Source: JBGTIS01 sp041745535 (lineage in GTDB: Bacteria; Bacteroidota; Bacteroidia; Cytophagales; Cyclobacteriaceae). From it: a DNA stretch of 6,640 nucleotides. Within the stretch, counting starts at the first letter, position 1. Every line of letters begins with the position of its first letter. The position numbers were made by a program, and so were the translations under genes. Shown one piece after another: positions 1-5,889 of the stretch. The DNA lies in the NCBI GenBank assembly GCA_041745535.1, contig JBGTIS010000269.1, positions 1 to 6,640 of the forward strand, written 5' to 3'. Below the pieces are notes generated by a model. That model did not search any database. It was not told where the DNA came from and was given only the letters and a program-made list of their open reading frames with translations.

Positions 1-2
1 CC

Positions 3-734
3 TATCCGGTAACCGCCATCGGGCTTTCCGCTCCGGGTATTCCCAACGAAACCAATACAGGTATCGCTTTTATGCCGGGCCGGCTACAGGGCCTTGAGAA
101 TCTTATCTGGTCTGCCTTTCTGGAAGAAAAAGCGGTGAGCGTACTGAACGATGCAAATGCCGCTCTGCTGGCCGAAGCCTGTTTCGGTGCCGGAAAAGGT
201 ATTCAAAACTTCATTATGCTTACGCTGGGAACTGGCGTAGGTGGCAGCATCATGATAAATGGTACTTTGTACCAGGGCTTTGGACAAATGGCCGGGCATT
301 TTGGTCACATTACGGTAGATGCCAACGACAAAGACCAGGGCATCACCGGCATGGTGGGCAGTCTGGAAGATGCCATTGGTGACGCTTCGGTAAGCAAAAG
401 GTCTCACGGAAAATATTTATCTACCAAAGCACTAGCCGAAGCTTACAAAGCCGGCGATACCTTCGCAACCTATCTATGGCTTGATGCCGTCCGAAAGCTG
501 GCTGTAGGCCTGAGCTCTCTGTGCAATACTTTATCGCCTGAAATGATCGTTTTGGGCGGTGGCATGGCTAAAGCAGAAACAGCCTTGATGAACCCCCTGA
601 CCAATTTTATGGATATTTATGAATGGCGACCGGGGGGTAAACAAACCAAAATAGCCCTGGCGCATTATCAGGATTTCGCGGGAGCCATCGGAGCAGCCGT
701 TTTCGCTTTCCAACAGCAAAAAATTTTAAAATAG
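3..734 (+). CDS. ROK-family sugar kinase/regulator, C-terminal part (5' end outside window)
   Basis: The frame is open from the first bases, so the start lies upstream. An internal ATG at 72 is inside the fold and is not the start. Family features are seen in order: the catalytic-base loop N-D-A-N-A-A (147-164), the phosphate-binding L-G-T-G-V-G-G (225-245), the ROK signature region (about 285-368) and a C-terminal V-L-G-G-G nucleotide-binding turn (about 549-563). ROK proteins phosphorylate hexoses or N-acetyl-hexosamines in the cytosol, or act as repressors. Two family landmarks are altered. The sugar-contacting Glu of E-x-G-H reads His (G-H-F-G-H, 294-308), and the zinc motif C-x-C-G-x-x-G-C reads G-I-T-G-M-V-G-S (339-362), so no zinc site remains. 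The Asp catalytic base is kept. An N-terminal DNA-binding domain cannot be excluded because that part is missing. It is followed 13 bases later by the SIS gene, which suggests one operon for sugar-phosphate metabolism. Family call sure; substrate unknown. Confidence 0.9.
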   Translation, partial: YPVTAIGLSAPGIPNETNTGIAFMPGRLQGLENLIWSAFLEEKAVSVLNDANAALLAEACFGAGKGIQNFIMLTLGTGVGGSIMINGTLYQGFGQMAGHFGHITVDANDKDQGITGMVGSLEDAIGDASVSKRSHGKYLSTKALAEAYKAGDTFATYLWLDAVRKLAVGLSSLCNTLSPEMIVLGGGMAKAETALMNPLTNFMDIYEWRPGGKQTKIALAHYQDFAGAIGAAVFAFQQQKILK

Positions 735-747
735 ATTTTTATTAATT

Positions 748-1527
748 ATGAATGTAATCCAAACCTATATTGATCAGTGCAGAAAGATTGCTGATACGGT
801 TGAACAACAGTCTGAACAAATCCAACAGGCCGCCTCCTGGTTTGCCGCCTCTATTCTGGCCGGACGCATGGTACACGTTTTCGGATCGGGCCACAGCCGG
901 ATTATGGTAGAGGAAATGTGGCCCCGGTATGGTTCCTTTCCCGGCTTTAATCCAATTGTAGAGCTTTCCCTTACCTTTCATAACCTGGTAGTGGGTGCCA
1001 ACGGGCAGCGGCAGGCCATGTTCCTGGAAAATGTACCCGGCCTGGCCGACCGGATTCTGAGAAATTTTGATCTGAGTGAAAAAGATACGGCCCTGGTTAT
1101 TTCTTCCAGCGGCTGCAATGTGGTTCCTATTGAGATGGCCGAAAACTTTCAAAAAAAGAAAATTAAAGTAGTGGCACTGGTTACCCGGCAACATGCTGAA
1201 AAAAGCAACAGCAAGCGAGCCGATGGTAAAAAGCTTACCGATTTTGCTGATTTGATGCTGGATACGGGCGCCCCGGCAGGCGATGCCATGGTGCAGGTAC
1301 CCGGACTGGACACGCCGGTTTCTCCCGGTTCCACCATTGGCGGTGCCATGCTGATTAACACCATAAAGGCAGAAACCGCCCGTTTGCTTACTGAAGCCGG
1401 CCAACCACCCAAAGTATTGAGCGCAGCCTGTGTGGTGGGTGCGGAAAGAGCCGTTTCCTTATTTGAAAGCGCCTACGATGAACATGCCCACCGAATGGCC
1501 GAGCTTTACAAAAATGTTGGAAACTAA
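748..1527 (+). CDS. SIS-domain sugar-phosphate isomerase-like protein (UPF0309-like)
   Basis: A 259-residue cytosolic protein with a single SIS (sugar isomerase) fold. Visible landmarks are the first phosphate-binding loop F-G-S-G-H-S (45-50), the second loop I-S-S-S-G (118-122), a hydrophobic strand V-V-A-L-V (141-145), and a C-terminal S-P-G-S-T-I-G-G-A-M-L-I-N segment (192-204). The order, length and helical N-terminus match the stand-alone SIS_2/UPF0309 type rather than GlmS, which would carry two SIS domains and an amidotransferase. SIS proteins bind or isomerise phosphosugars such as amino-sugar phosphates. The exact substrate is not readable here. The ATG at 748 lies 13 bases after the ROK stop, with no Shine-Dalgarno sequence, as is usual in Bacteroidota. 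A kinase next to an isomerase suggests consecutive steps: phosphorylation, then isomerisation or de-etherification. A 220-aa antisense frame over this gene is a shadow. Confidence 0.9.
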   Translation: MNVIQTYIDQCRKIADTVEQQSEQIQQAASWFAASILAGRMVHVFGSGHSRIMVEEMWPRYGSFPGFNPIVELSLTFHNLVVGANGQRQAMFLENVPGLADRILRNFDLSEKDTALVISSSGCNVVPIEMAENFQKKKIKVVALVTRQHAEKSNSKRADGKKLTDFADLMLDTGAPAGDAMVQVPGLDTPVSPGSTIGGAMLINTIKAETARLLTEAGQPPKVLSAACVVGAERAVSLFESAYDEHAHRMAELYKNVGN

Positions 1528-1536
1528 AAATATCAT

Positions 1537-1559
1537 CGTCCTCGTCTGTGACGAGGATG
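1537..1559 (+). terminator. Hairpin after the SIS gene, possible terminator
   Basis: CCTCGTC (1540-1546), loop TGT, GACGAGG (1550-1556) form a perfect 7-bp stem. It extends to about 10 pairs with one G-T pair. It starts 12 bases after the SIS stop. Short T-runs follow only at 1564 and 1573, so it is not a textbook intrinsic terminator; it could also be a 3'-end stabilising stem. It separates the ROK-SIS unit from the R1 repeat and the methyltransferase gene. Confidence 0.45.
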
Positions 1560-1576
1560 CCAGTTTTGCTCGTTTT

Positions 1577-1746
1577 AAACAGGTAAGCAATAGTTTGAGA
1601 GCATTCTCCCCGGATGAGGCTTTGCCGAATTCCGGGGTCTCCCGCATTCTGAACAGGGGATGCGTGGGCCGGCCACCGGAATTCGCCGGGTCGGCCGATA
1701 TCACTCATCCGGCAAGGAGTACTTTATTACTTTTGTCCACTTGCTT
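1577..1746 (+). repeat. R1 dispersed element, copy 1 (MITE-like, 170 bp)
   Basis: The left arm (1577-1612) matches 5854-5889 on the - strand at 32 of 36 positions, and the right arm (1707-1746) matches 5693-5732 at 37 of 40. The two ends of this copy are imperfect inverted repeats of each other: TTTTAA-x-CA-x-GT at 1573-1583 and the reverse complement of 1740-1750. The centre is GC-rich and differs between copies apart from a CCGGAAT...CCGG core (1677-1689). It encodes no transposase and is best read as a non-autonomous element. It fills most of the gap between the SIS and methyltransferase genes. No clear target-site duplication can be called because both flanks are A/T runs. Confidence 0.75.
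1728..1735 (+). promoter_or_regulatory. Possible Bacteroidota -7 box in the right end of R1 copy 1
   Basis: TACTTTTG fits the TAnnTTTG -7 consensus of Bacteroidota sigma-ABfr promoters. It lies 52 bases before the methyltransferase ATG and points toward it. No TTG-type -33 box is seen at the right distance, so this is tentative. The same position in R1 copy 2 reads TACCTTTG, which also fits. Confidence 0.3.
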
Positions 1747-1787
1747 AAAATATTTACTGAATTTAAAATTATACAACCCTAACACGA

Positions 1788-2819
1788 ATGAAAGAACAAC
1801 CTATCCGCACCACCGTTATTGGCAGTTATCCCTTTCCGGCCTGGTTGGAATTTGCCTCAGAAAACTTAGATAAGTTCGGACAGAACGATATTGAAGAAAT
1901 GATAGAAGATGCCGTGATTGCCGCTGTTCACGATCAGACAACCGCCGGACTGGACGTGATTACCGATGGCGAACAAACCCGGCTTGATTTCAACCTGTCT
2001 TTCTATGGTTTTCTGAAAGGCATAGCGCAAAATGCCGAGATTCCCCGCAAATGGGGGCCGCCTGCCCACGATCAGCGGGGAAAGCATGCCATTACCGAAG
2101 AACTCACGGCGCCCAATGGTTTGGGCGTGGTGGAAGAATTTAAAAGATTACAGCGCCTGGCGCCAGAAGGCCCTACGCTGAAAGCCAGTATTCCCGGTCC
2201 GTTTACCCTCAGTGGCCGGTTATTACCGAATGACCAGTACAAAGACCGGTATGCCATCACCGAAGCCATTTTGCCTTTTGTAAGGCAGGAAATGGCAGAC
2301 CTGGTGGCCGCTGGCTGCAAGGAAATTACCATTGATGAGCCATCTATGAGTTGCTATGCCTATAAGGAAGATACCAAACGGTTTGTAGATATTTTTAATC
2401 GAACGGTAGAATCGGTGGTGGGCAAATGTCGGCTGTCTACGCATTTGTGTTTTGGTAATTTCAAAGGGCATCCGGTAGGGTACCGAAGAATTTCGCCCAT
2501 GCTCCCCGACTTTCTGGATTTTAAGGTAGATGAATTTCATGTGGAAATGGCCAATCGTGAATTTGCCGAAATAGAACTGATCGCTGAATTTGCAAGGAAA
2601 ACAGATATTGCCGTGGGCATAGTGGATGTAAAAAGTTACTACATAGAATCGGTAGAAGATATTGTAGAGCGCATCAAGCTATGCCTGAAATACGTACCAG
2701 CCGATAAATTGTCGGTAGCTCCCGATTGTGGCCTGAGCCAAACCGCTCGTTGGGCCGCCAAAAAGAAACTTATCAACATGGTGGCAGGTGCCCGGAAAGT
2801 AAGAGAGAAGTTACAATAA
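1788..2819 (+). CDS. Core MetE-like cobalamin-independent methionine synthase (343 aa)
   Basis: The protein matches the C-terminal catalytic half of MetE, a TIM barrel that transfers a methyl group to a zinc-bound thiol such as homocysteine. At 343 residues it lacks the N-terminal barrel of full MetE (about 750 aa), so it is of the short 'core' type found in archaea and many bacteria. All four expected zinc ligands are visible: His219 and Cys221 (T-H-L-C), Glu253 (H-V-E-M) and Cys314 (P-D-C-G-L). Other landmarks are G-S-Y-P near the N-terminus (12-15), G-E-Q-T-R-L-D-F (61-68) and I-D-E-P (182-185). The methyl donor is uncertain, because short forms often do not use methyltetrahydrofolate-polyglutamate. 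The start at 1788 fits the family's T-x-x-G-S-Y-P beginning. There is no Shine-Dalgarno sequence. It may be transcribed from its own promoter, since a hairpin and an R1 element separate it from ROK-SIS. A decayed piece of a paralogue lies at 6364-6421. Confidence 0.9.
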   Translation: MKEQPIRTTVIGSYPFPAWLEFASENLDKFGQNDIEEMIEDAVIAAVHDQTTAGLDVITDGEQTRLDFNLSFYGFLKGIAQNAEIPRKWGPPAHDQRGKHAITEELTAPNGLGVVEEFKRLQRLAPEGPTLKASIPGPFTLSGRLLPNDQYKDRYAITEAILPFVRQEMADLVAAGCKEITIDEPSMSCYAYKEDTKRFVDIFNRTVESVVGKCRLSTHLCFGNFKGHPVGYRRISPMLPDFLDFKVDEFHVEMANREFAEIELIAEFARKTDIAVGIVDVKSYYIESVEDIVERIKLCLKYVPADKLSVAPDCGLSQTARWAAKKKLINMVAGARKVREKLQ

Positions 2820-2842
2820 AAAATAACCACACAATTTATTTT

Positions 2843-3033
2843 CAGGCGCAGGGCTTCCAGACCCTGTTGCCCAGCCATGACACAAAAGGACGCCGTCCGT
2901 CTTCTGCCTGGTAAATCTGATTGCTGTTACCTTTATTCCATTTAAAAGCAGGTTGGGCAACTCACGGACGAAGTCCAGGTTTTCATTGTCGATACAGGGC
3001 TGGGCCACACTGGCCACATAGGCCCTACGCCTA
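2843..3033 (+). repeat. R2 dispersed element, copy A (MITE-like, about 191 bp)
   Basis: The core 2877-2998 aligns without gaps to 4550-4671 at 105 of 122 positions, in the same orientation. This copy has terminal inverted repeats: CAGGCGCAGGGC (2843-2854) against the reverse complement of 3022-3033, 10 of 12. The left terminus is identical to the reverse complement of 4680-4691 in copy B. A small imperfect palindrome, GGACG-C-CGTCC, sits at 2888-2898. The short reading frames across it, including a 68-aa frame on the - strand, are probably not genes. The element lies between the convergent methyltransferase and HNH genes. Confidence 0.75.
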
Positions 3034-3072
3034 GGTGAGTATACTCGATTGTGCAGTGTTTATTTTCATTTG

Positions 3073-3993
3073 TCACAGGTTACTCTTTCCTTGATTACAA
3101 TTTGAACACAATGTTTGGAGGTTCTCAATAACAGTTTCTCCTCCTTTGCTCCATGGAACTATATGGTCAATATGTAACTCACATCCAGGATTTAATACCG
3201 GAGATGTTCCACATAGCACACATTTAAATCCGTCCCGCTTCATAACCTTAAACCTCTGTCTCAAATTGGCAATTCTGTTCGTTCTTTTCTGCGGTTTTAC
3301 TTCCTTTTTACTTTCAATAATCGTTGGTTGTGGAGATGCATTATTAGTAGGCTCATTATCGGTTTCAGATATAGTTTCTTCTTCTATATCCTTCTTTGAG
3401 TTTACATAGCCTATGAATTGCTCTAAAGCCTTTCTCCAAGTTCCAAACTTTCTTTCGTATGAGGAAATATTTAATTTAGATAAAGGAGCTGTCATTTCCT
3501 GATACCTCGGCTGTCTACCAAGCTTTTGCCAAACTGATAAAATATTTTCAAAGTAGTCTTCGTCTGAAGAATTATAAAGTCTACCTATTTTTAATCCTGC
3601 CTCTTTTTTTGCATTATTCCATCCTCCAAATCTTTTACATATTGTAGCTGAGCCAAACTCACCATGATTGTCATAATCTGACATTGTAATAGACCTTTTC
3701 CCAAGCTGCTCTGAAACTTTATTAAGATCCTTAATTAACTGATCCTTTGGTATCCGAGTCTCTGATAAATCACCTCCCCAAGGTCTTTTGCTTTGATTTA
3801 GTCCGGCTTCATTAACTGCATTAAGCCAAGAACCAAAACGATTTTTTTGTGTTTGATATGAGAACCTTCCATTTTCATCATATTCTCTTTGGGTTAGGCT
3901 TTTCTTATCAAGCATTTGAGCAACCTGTTTCAAATCGTCAATTAATTCTGAATTGGAATATTGTTTATTTGGTTCTGTTAACTCAAATTTCAT
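3073..3993 (-). CDS. HNH endonuclease with three N-terminal HNH-associated repeats
   Basis: A 306-residue protein. The C-terminus is a complete HNH nuclease with structural zinc: Cys258-x-x-Cys261, the H-I-D-H-I-V-P motif (274-280, catalytic Asp276-His277), E-N-L-Q-T-L (290-295), Cys296-x-x-Cys299 and Asn300. The N-terminus holds three related helical units at about 14-65, 84-134 and 146-194. Units one and two share the pattern (E/Q)LI-DL-V---L-K-S-T---YD--G-F---T---RFG-W--A--EAGL; the third is shorter and diverged. This is the architecture of the HNH_repeat (homing-endonuclease-associated repeat) family, where the repeats are thought to bind DNA. A charged linker (about 200-240) joins the parts. 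Base composition is visibly more A/T-rich than the metabolic genes, and R2 copies lie on both sides, both suggesting transfer. Whether it acts in homing, restriction or defence cannot be told. Fold sure, role not. Confidence 0.9.
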   Translation of the reverse strand: MKFELTEPNKQYSNSELIDDLKQVAQMLDKKSLTQREYDENGRFSYQTQKNRFGSWLNAVNEAGLNQSKRPWGGDLSETRIPKDQLIKDLNKVSEQLGKRSITMSDYDNHGEFGSATICKRFGGWNNAKKEAGLKIGRLYNSSDEDYFENILSVWQKLGRQPRYQEMTAPLSKLNISSYERKFGTWRKALEQFIGYVNSKKDIEEETISETDNEPTNNASPQPTIIESKKEVKPQKRTNRIANLRQRFKVMKRDGFKCVLCGTSPVLNPGCELHIDHIVPWSKGGETVIENLQTLCSNCNQGKSNL

Positions 3994-4536
3994 TTGATGT
4001 CAATTCTTTTTTATATCTTGATAACCACATAGCCGTTATTTTTGCTATACTGGAATAGCATGGGCCGCCCCGAGTATATACAACAAAAATGATCAATAAG
4101 TGCAACTTTTGAAGTTGAGTAAATTTGAACTGATTTTTATTTCTAGTTTCAAAATCAGTACACAAAGTCATTGTATCAATCCATGTTCCGCTTAAATATT
4201 ATTTCACAATATATTGATTGTTTCTATATTGTTCAAGTTGTATTATATTTTCATAAAAAATTTATATAAACCTACCAAAAGTGATGGATGCTGTTTGTTT
4301 ATTCCTGTGTCTCTTTCCTCCTTCTTGGCAGCCAACTTGCAAATGATTGATGATTAATCTTACACCCATTAAATCATGAGTAGCAAGCGCTTCAAATATT
4401 TCGTGGCAGGGAGGAAAGGGAATATAAAACCAGTCTTGCTCACGTTTCACCTTTGAAATGTAATATTAGGGCTGTCTTGCGTCAGGTTTCGCCAATACGA
4501 TGGGTGTTTCAAGAACAAAAATGGGTTTTCTACCTT
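3994..4536. other. AT-rich stretch between the HNH gene and R2 copy B, no convincing gene
   Basis: This 0.5-kb stretch shares the AT-rich character of the HNH gene. The upstream side of the HNH gene has no clear -7 box or ribosome site. A perfect 6-bp hairpin, CAACTT-TTG-AAGTTG, lies at 4103-4117. An open frame of 62 codons on the - strand (4262-4450, GTG start; first residues M-K-R-E-Q-D-W-F-Y) is preceded by an in-frame stop. I do not recognise it, it has no promoter-like or ribosome-site support, and it is probably chance or a gene remnant. The stretch looks like the non-coding half of a transferred segment. Confidence 0.4.
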
Positions 4537-4549
4537 CCATCCCCGAGCT

Positions 4550-4691
4550 ATGATACAAAAGGACGCCGTCCGTCTTTTGCCCGGTAAATCTTATTGCTGT
4601 CGCTTTTATTCCATCTAAAAGCAGATTGCACAACTAACAGACGAAGTTCAGCTTTTCATTGTCGGCACAGGCCGCTGAGGCCCTGCGCCTG
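4550..4691 (+). repeat. R2 dispersed element, copy B (left end decayed)
   Basis: Same orientation as copy A. The 122-base core (4550-4671) is 105/122 identical. About 20 bases are missing relative to copy A before the right terminus GCCCTGCGCCTG (4680-4691), which is the exact reverse complement of copy A's left terminus. No matching left terminus is seen upstream of 4550. On the - strand, bases 4689-4664 can form an 8-pair stem (GGCGCAGG with CCTGTGCC, one G-U) about 30 bases after the stop of the next gene. No T-run follows, so it is not called a terminator. Confidence 0.7.
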
Positions 4692-4718
4692 AGTGGGAGA
4701 CTTTACCAAAACAGGTAC

Positions 4719-5363
4719 TTACTTCACAGAAGAAACCGGGATGCCAAACGATTCCAGTAGCTGGGGTTTGTCGCGGAAGGCGAAACGGATGGCTTTGTGG
4801 CATTCTACTACCCAGGCTTTTAGTTCCTGAAAGGCTTTTTGCTTTTCCCTGGTACTGTCTTGTGCCACGCCTTTTTTGCGGGTGCGCTTGCGTTTGGTCT
4901 CTAGCAGCGCATCCACACCGGCTTGGGCCTGCTCCAGCACGGGCAGGACAATGCCCAACGCTTCCATCGGAACCGGGTTTAATAAGAGCTGGGTATAAAA
5001 ATGCTGGGCCTGCCGGATGAGCGGCCAGTTACCTTTGGCAAATCGTTTTATTTTCAGGCCATGTAAATATACCGGTTCATTCCAGTAGCCGATGCGGGCT
5101 AGTTTTACATGATTTTTGAATGCACCGATCACGCTTTCCACATCATGGTTAATCTGCCGCGAGATGGCCCATTTTTCGTTGTAGTGGCTATCTTTTGTCT
5201 CCTGCATCATCAGGGCATGTTGCCGCAGGGCAATGCCTTCCTGTATGTGCTTCGGAGGAAAGCCGAATGCTGCCAACTTTTTCTGAAGTTCCGGATCATT
5301 CTGAACGTTGTCGACGATCAGGGCTGCCGCTTCTAAAATTTCTACATTGGATTTAACCTTCAT
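4719..5363 (-). CDS. Conserved-looking helical protein of unknown function (214 aa)
   Basis: I do not recognise a characterised family, though the sequence resembles a multi-copy hypothetical family I associate with Cytophagales and Chitinophaga-type genomes (impression from memory, not a search). It is predicted soluble: no signal peptide, no membrane segment, rich in Lys, Gln, Glu, Ala and Leu, consistent with a mainly alpha-helical bundle. A strongly basic patch, K-R-K-R-T-R-K-K (157-164), is in a probable inter-helix loop and could contact nucleic acid. The motif L-x-x-F-G-(F/I)-P occurs near both ends (30-36 and 203-209), and a weaker L-G-I-V lies at 136-139, suggesting repeated helical hairpins. 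The Met at 5363 is chosen over one 14 codons upstream (5405) because the M-K-V-K-S-N start is the natural beginning of the helical domain; the extra residues are unlike the rest. A 12-bp inverted repeat lies 87 bases upstream. R2 copy B lies just downstream. Confidence 0.7.
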   Translation of the reverse strand: MKVKSNVEILEAAALIVDNVQNDPELQKKLAAFGFPPKHIQEGIALRQHALMMQETKDSHYNEKWAISRQINHDVESVIGAFKNHVKLARIGYWNEPVYLHGLKIKRFAKGNWPLIRQAQHFYTQLLLNPVPMEALGIVLPVLEQAQAGVDALLETKRKRTRKKGVAQDSTREKQKAFQELKAWVVECHKAIRFAFRDKPQLLESFGIPVSSVK

Positions 5364-5449
5364 GCTTATATTTTTTAGTTCCACACAAAATAAAGGCAGC
5401 GGCATTTAAATTACTGTGCTTGTATGTCTGTTTTAATACATGCGTATAT

Positions 5450-5511
5450 TTTTATTGAATATCAAACGATCGAGGTAAAGCGCTACGATTTCTTCCTTCT
5501 ATTCAATAAAA
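5450..5511. repeat. 12-bp perfect inverted repeat upstream of the unknown helical gene
   Basis: TTTTATTGAATA (5450-5461) and TATTCAATAAAA (5500-5511) are perfect reverse complements separated by 38 bases. The spacer contains the palindrome CGATCG (5468-5473). It could be a paired operator, a hairpin, or the ends of a tiny element. It lies in the upstream region of the - strand gene at 4719-5363. Confidence 0.6.
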
Positions 5512-5537
5512 CCAGCGGCCTGCTCAATAAGTACACT

Positions 5538-5684
5538 GTAAACTAATTTTTCAATTGTTTGTCATGCTGAGGAACGAAGCATCTAAGCGGCGAACGAGTT
5601 TTAAAAGTATTCGTTATACTTAGGCGGCCGCCGCGGATGCTTCGCATGCGGTCAGCATGACAAATGCTCAATTATTTAGTTTAC
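5538..5684. repeat. Nested palindromic repeat with GTCATGCTGA-type ends (147 bp)
   Basis: Three nested pairs of arms are perfect reverse complements: GTAAACTAA (5538-5546) with 5676-5684, TTTGTCATGCTGA (5558-5570) with 5652-5664, and CGAAGCATC (5575-5583) with 5636-5644. A further CTAAG/CTTAG pair (5583-5587, 5619-5623) and a central TTTTAAAA continue the symmetry. Transcribed or single-stranded, it would make one long interrupted hairpin. It encodes nothing. The motif resembles intergenic palindromes I associate with Bacteroidota genomes (from memory). Confidence 0.75.
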
Positions 5685-5692
5685 GATGCAAT

Positions 5693-5889
5693 AAGTAAAT
5701 GGACAAAGGTAATAAAGTACTCCTTGCCGGATTTATTGTTGGCACACAGTCGGCATCTCCATATCGGTTTGCAGGGATACTGTTAGGAATACTGCACGAA
5801 ATGCATGGGGCCCCGCGCCGCGGTGGCCGGAATAAATCCGGTCGGCGCCCCGACGGGGAGAATGCCCTTAAACTATTGCTCACCTGCTT
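5693..5889 (-). repeat. R1 dispersed element, copy 2 (inverted, 197 bp)
   Basis: Reverse orientation relative to copy 1. The arms 5693-5732 and 5854-5889 match copy 1's right and left arms at 37/40 and 32/36. The 4 left-arm and 3 right-arm differences are all transitions. The centre (5733-5853) is longer than in copy 1 and very GC-rich, with a CCGGA-ATAAA-TCCGG hairpin at 5827-5841. Flanks read ...CAAT|element|AATAAG, allowing at most a 3-base duplication. A 79-aa frame across it on the - strand ends with N-P-A-R-S-T-L-L-P-L and has a look-alike in copy 1, but this follows from the DNA identity. Confidence 0.75.

Noticed and set aside
742..1404. 220-codon antisense frame over the SIS gene
   Set aside because: A shadow of the SIS gene caused by its codon use; no family resemblance.
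1430..1873. 147-codon + strand open frame across the SIS gene end and R1 copy 1
   Set aside because: It overlaps two real genes in other frames and runs through a non-coding repeat; no domain is visible.
2811..3017. 68-codon - strand frame over R2 copy A, partly shared with copy B
   Set aside because: In copy B the frame is cut by a stop upstream of the shared part, and the core is better explained as a non-coding repeat.
4262..4450. 62-codon - strand frame with GTG start
   Set aside because: No recognisable domain, no ribosome site, AT-rich setting; noted in the region entry but not called a gene.
2820..4718. Self-splicing intron carrying the HNH gene
   Set aside because: No interrupted gene on either side and no recognisable catalytic intron core; the methyltransferase gene is intact and ends before the segment.
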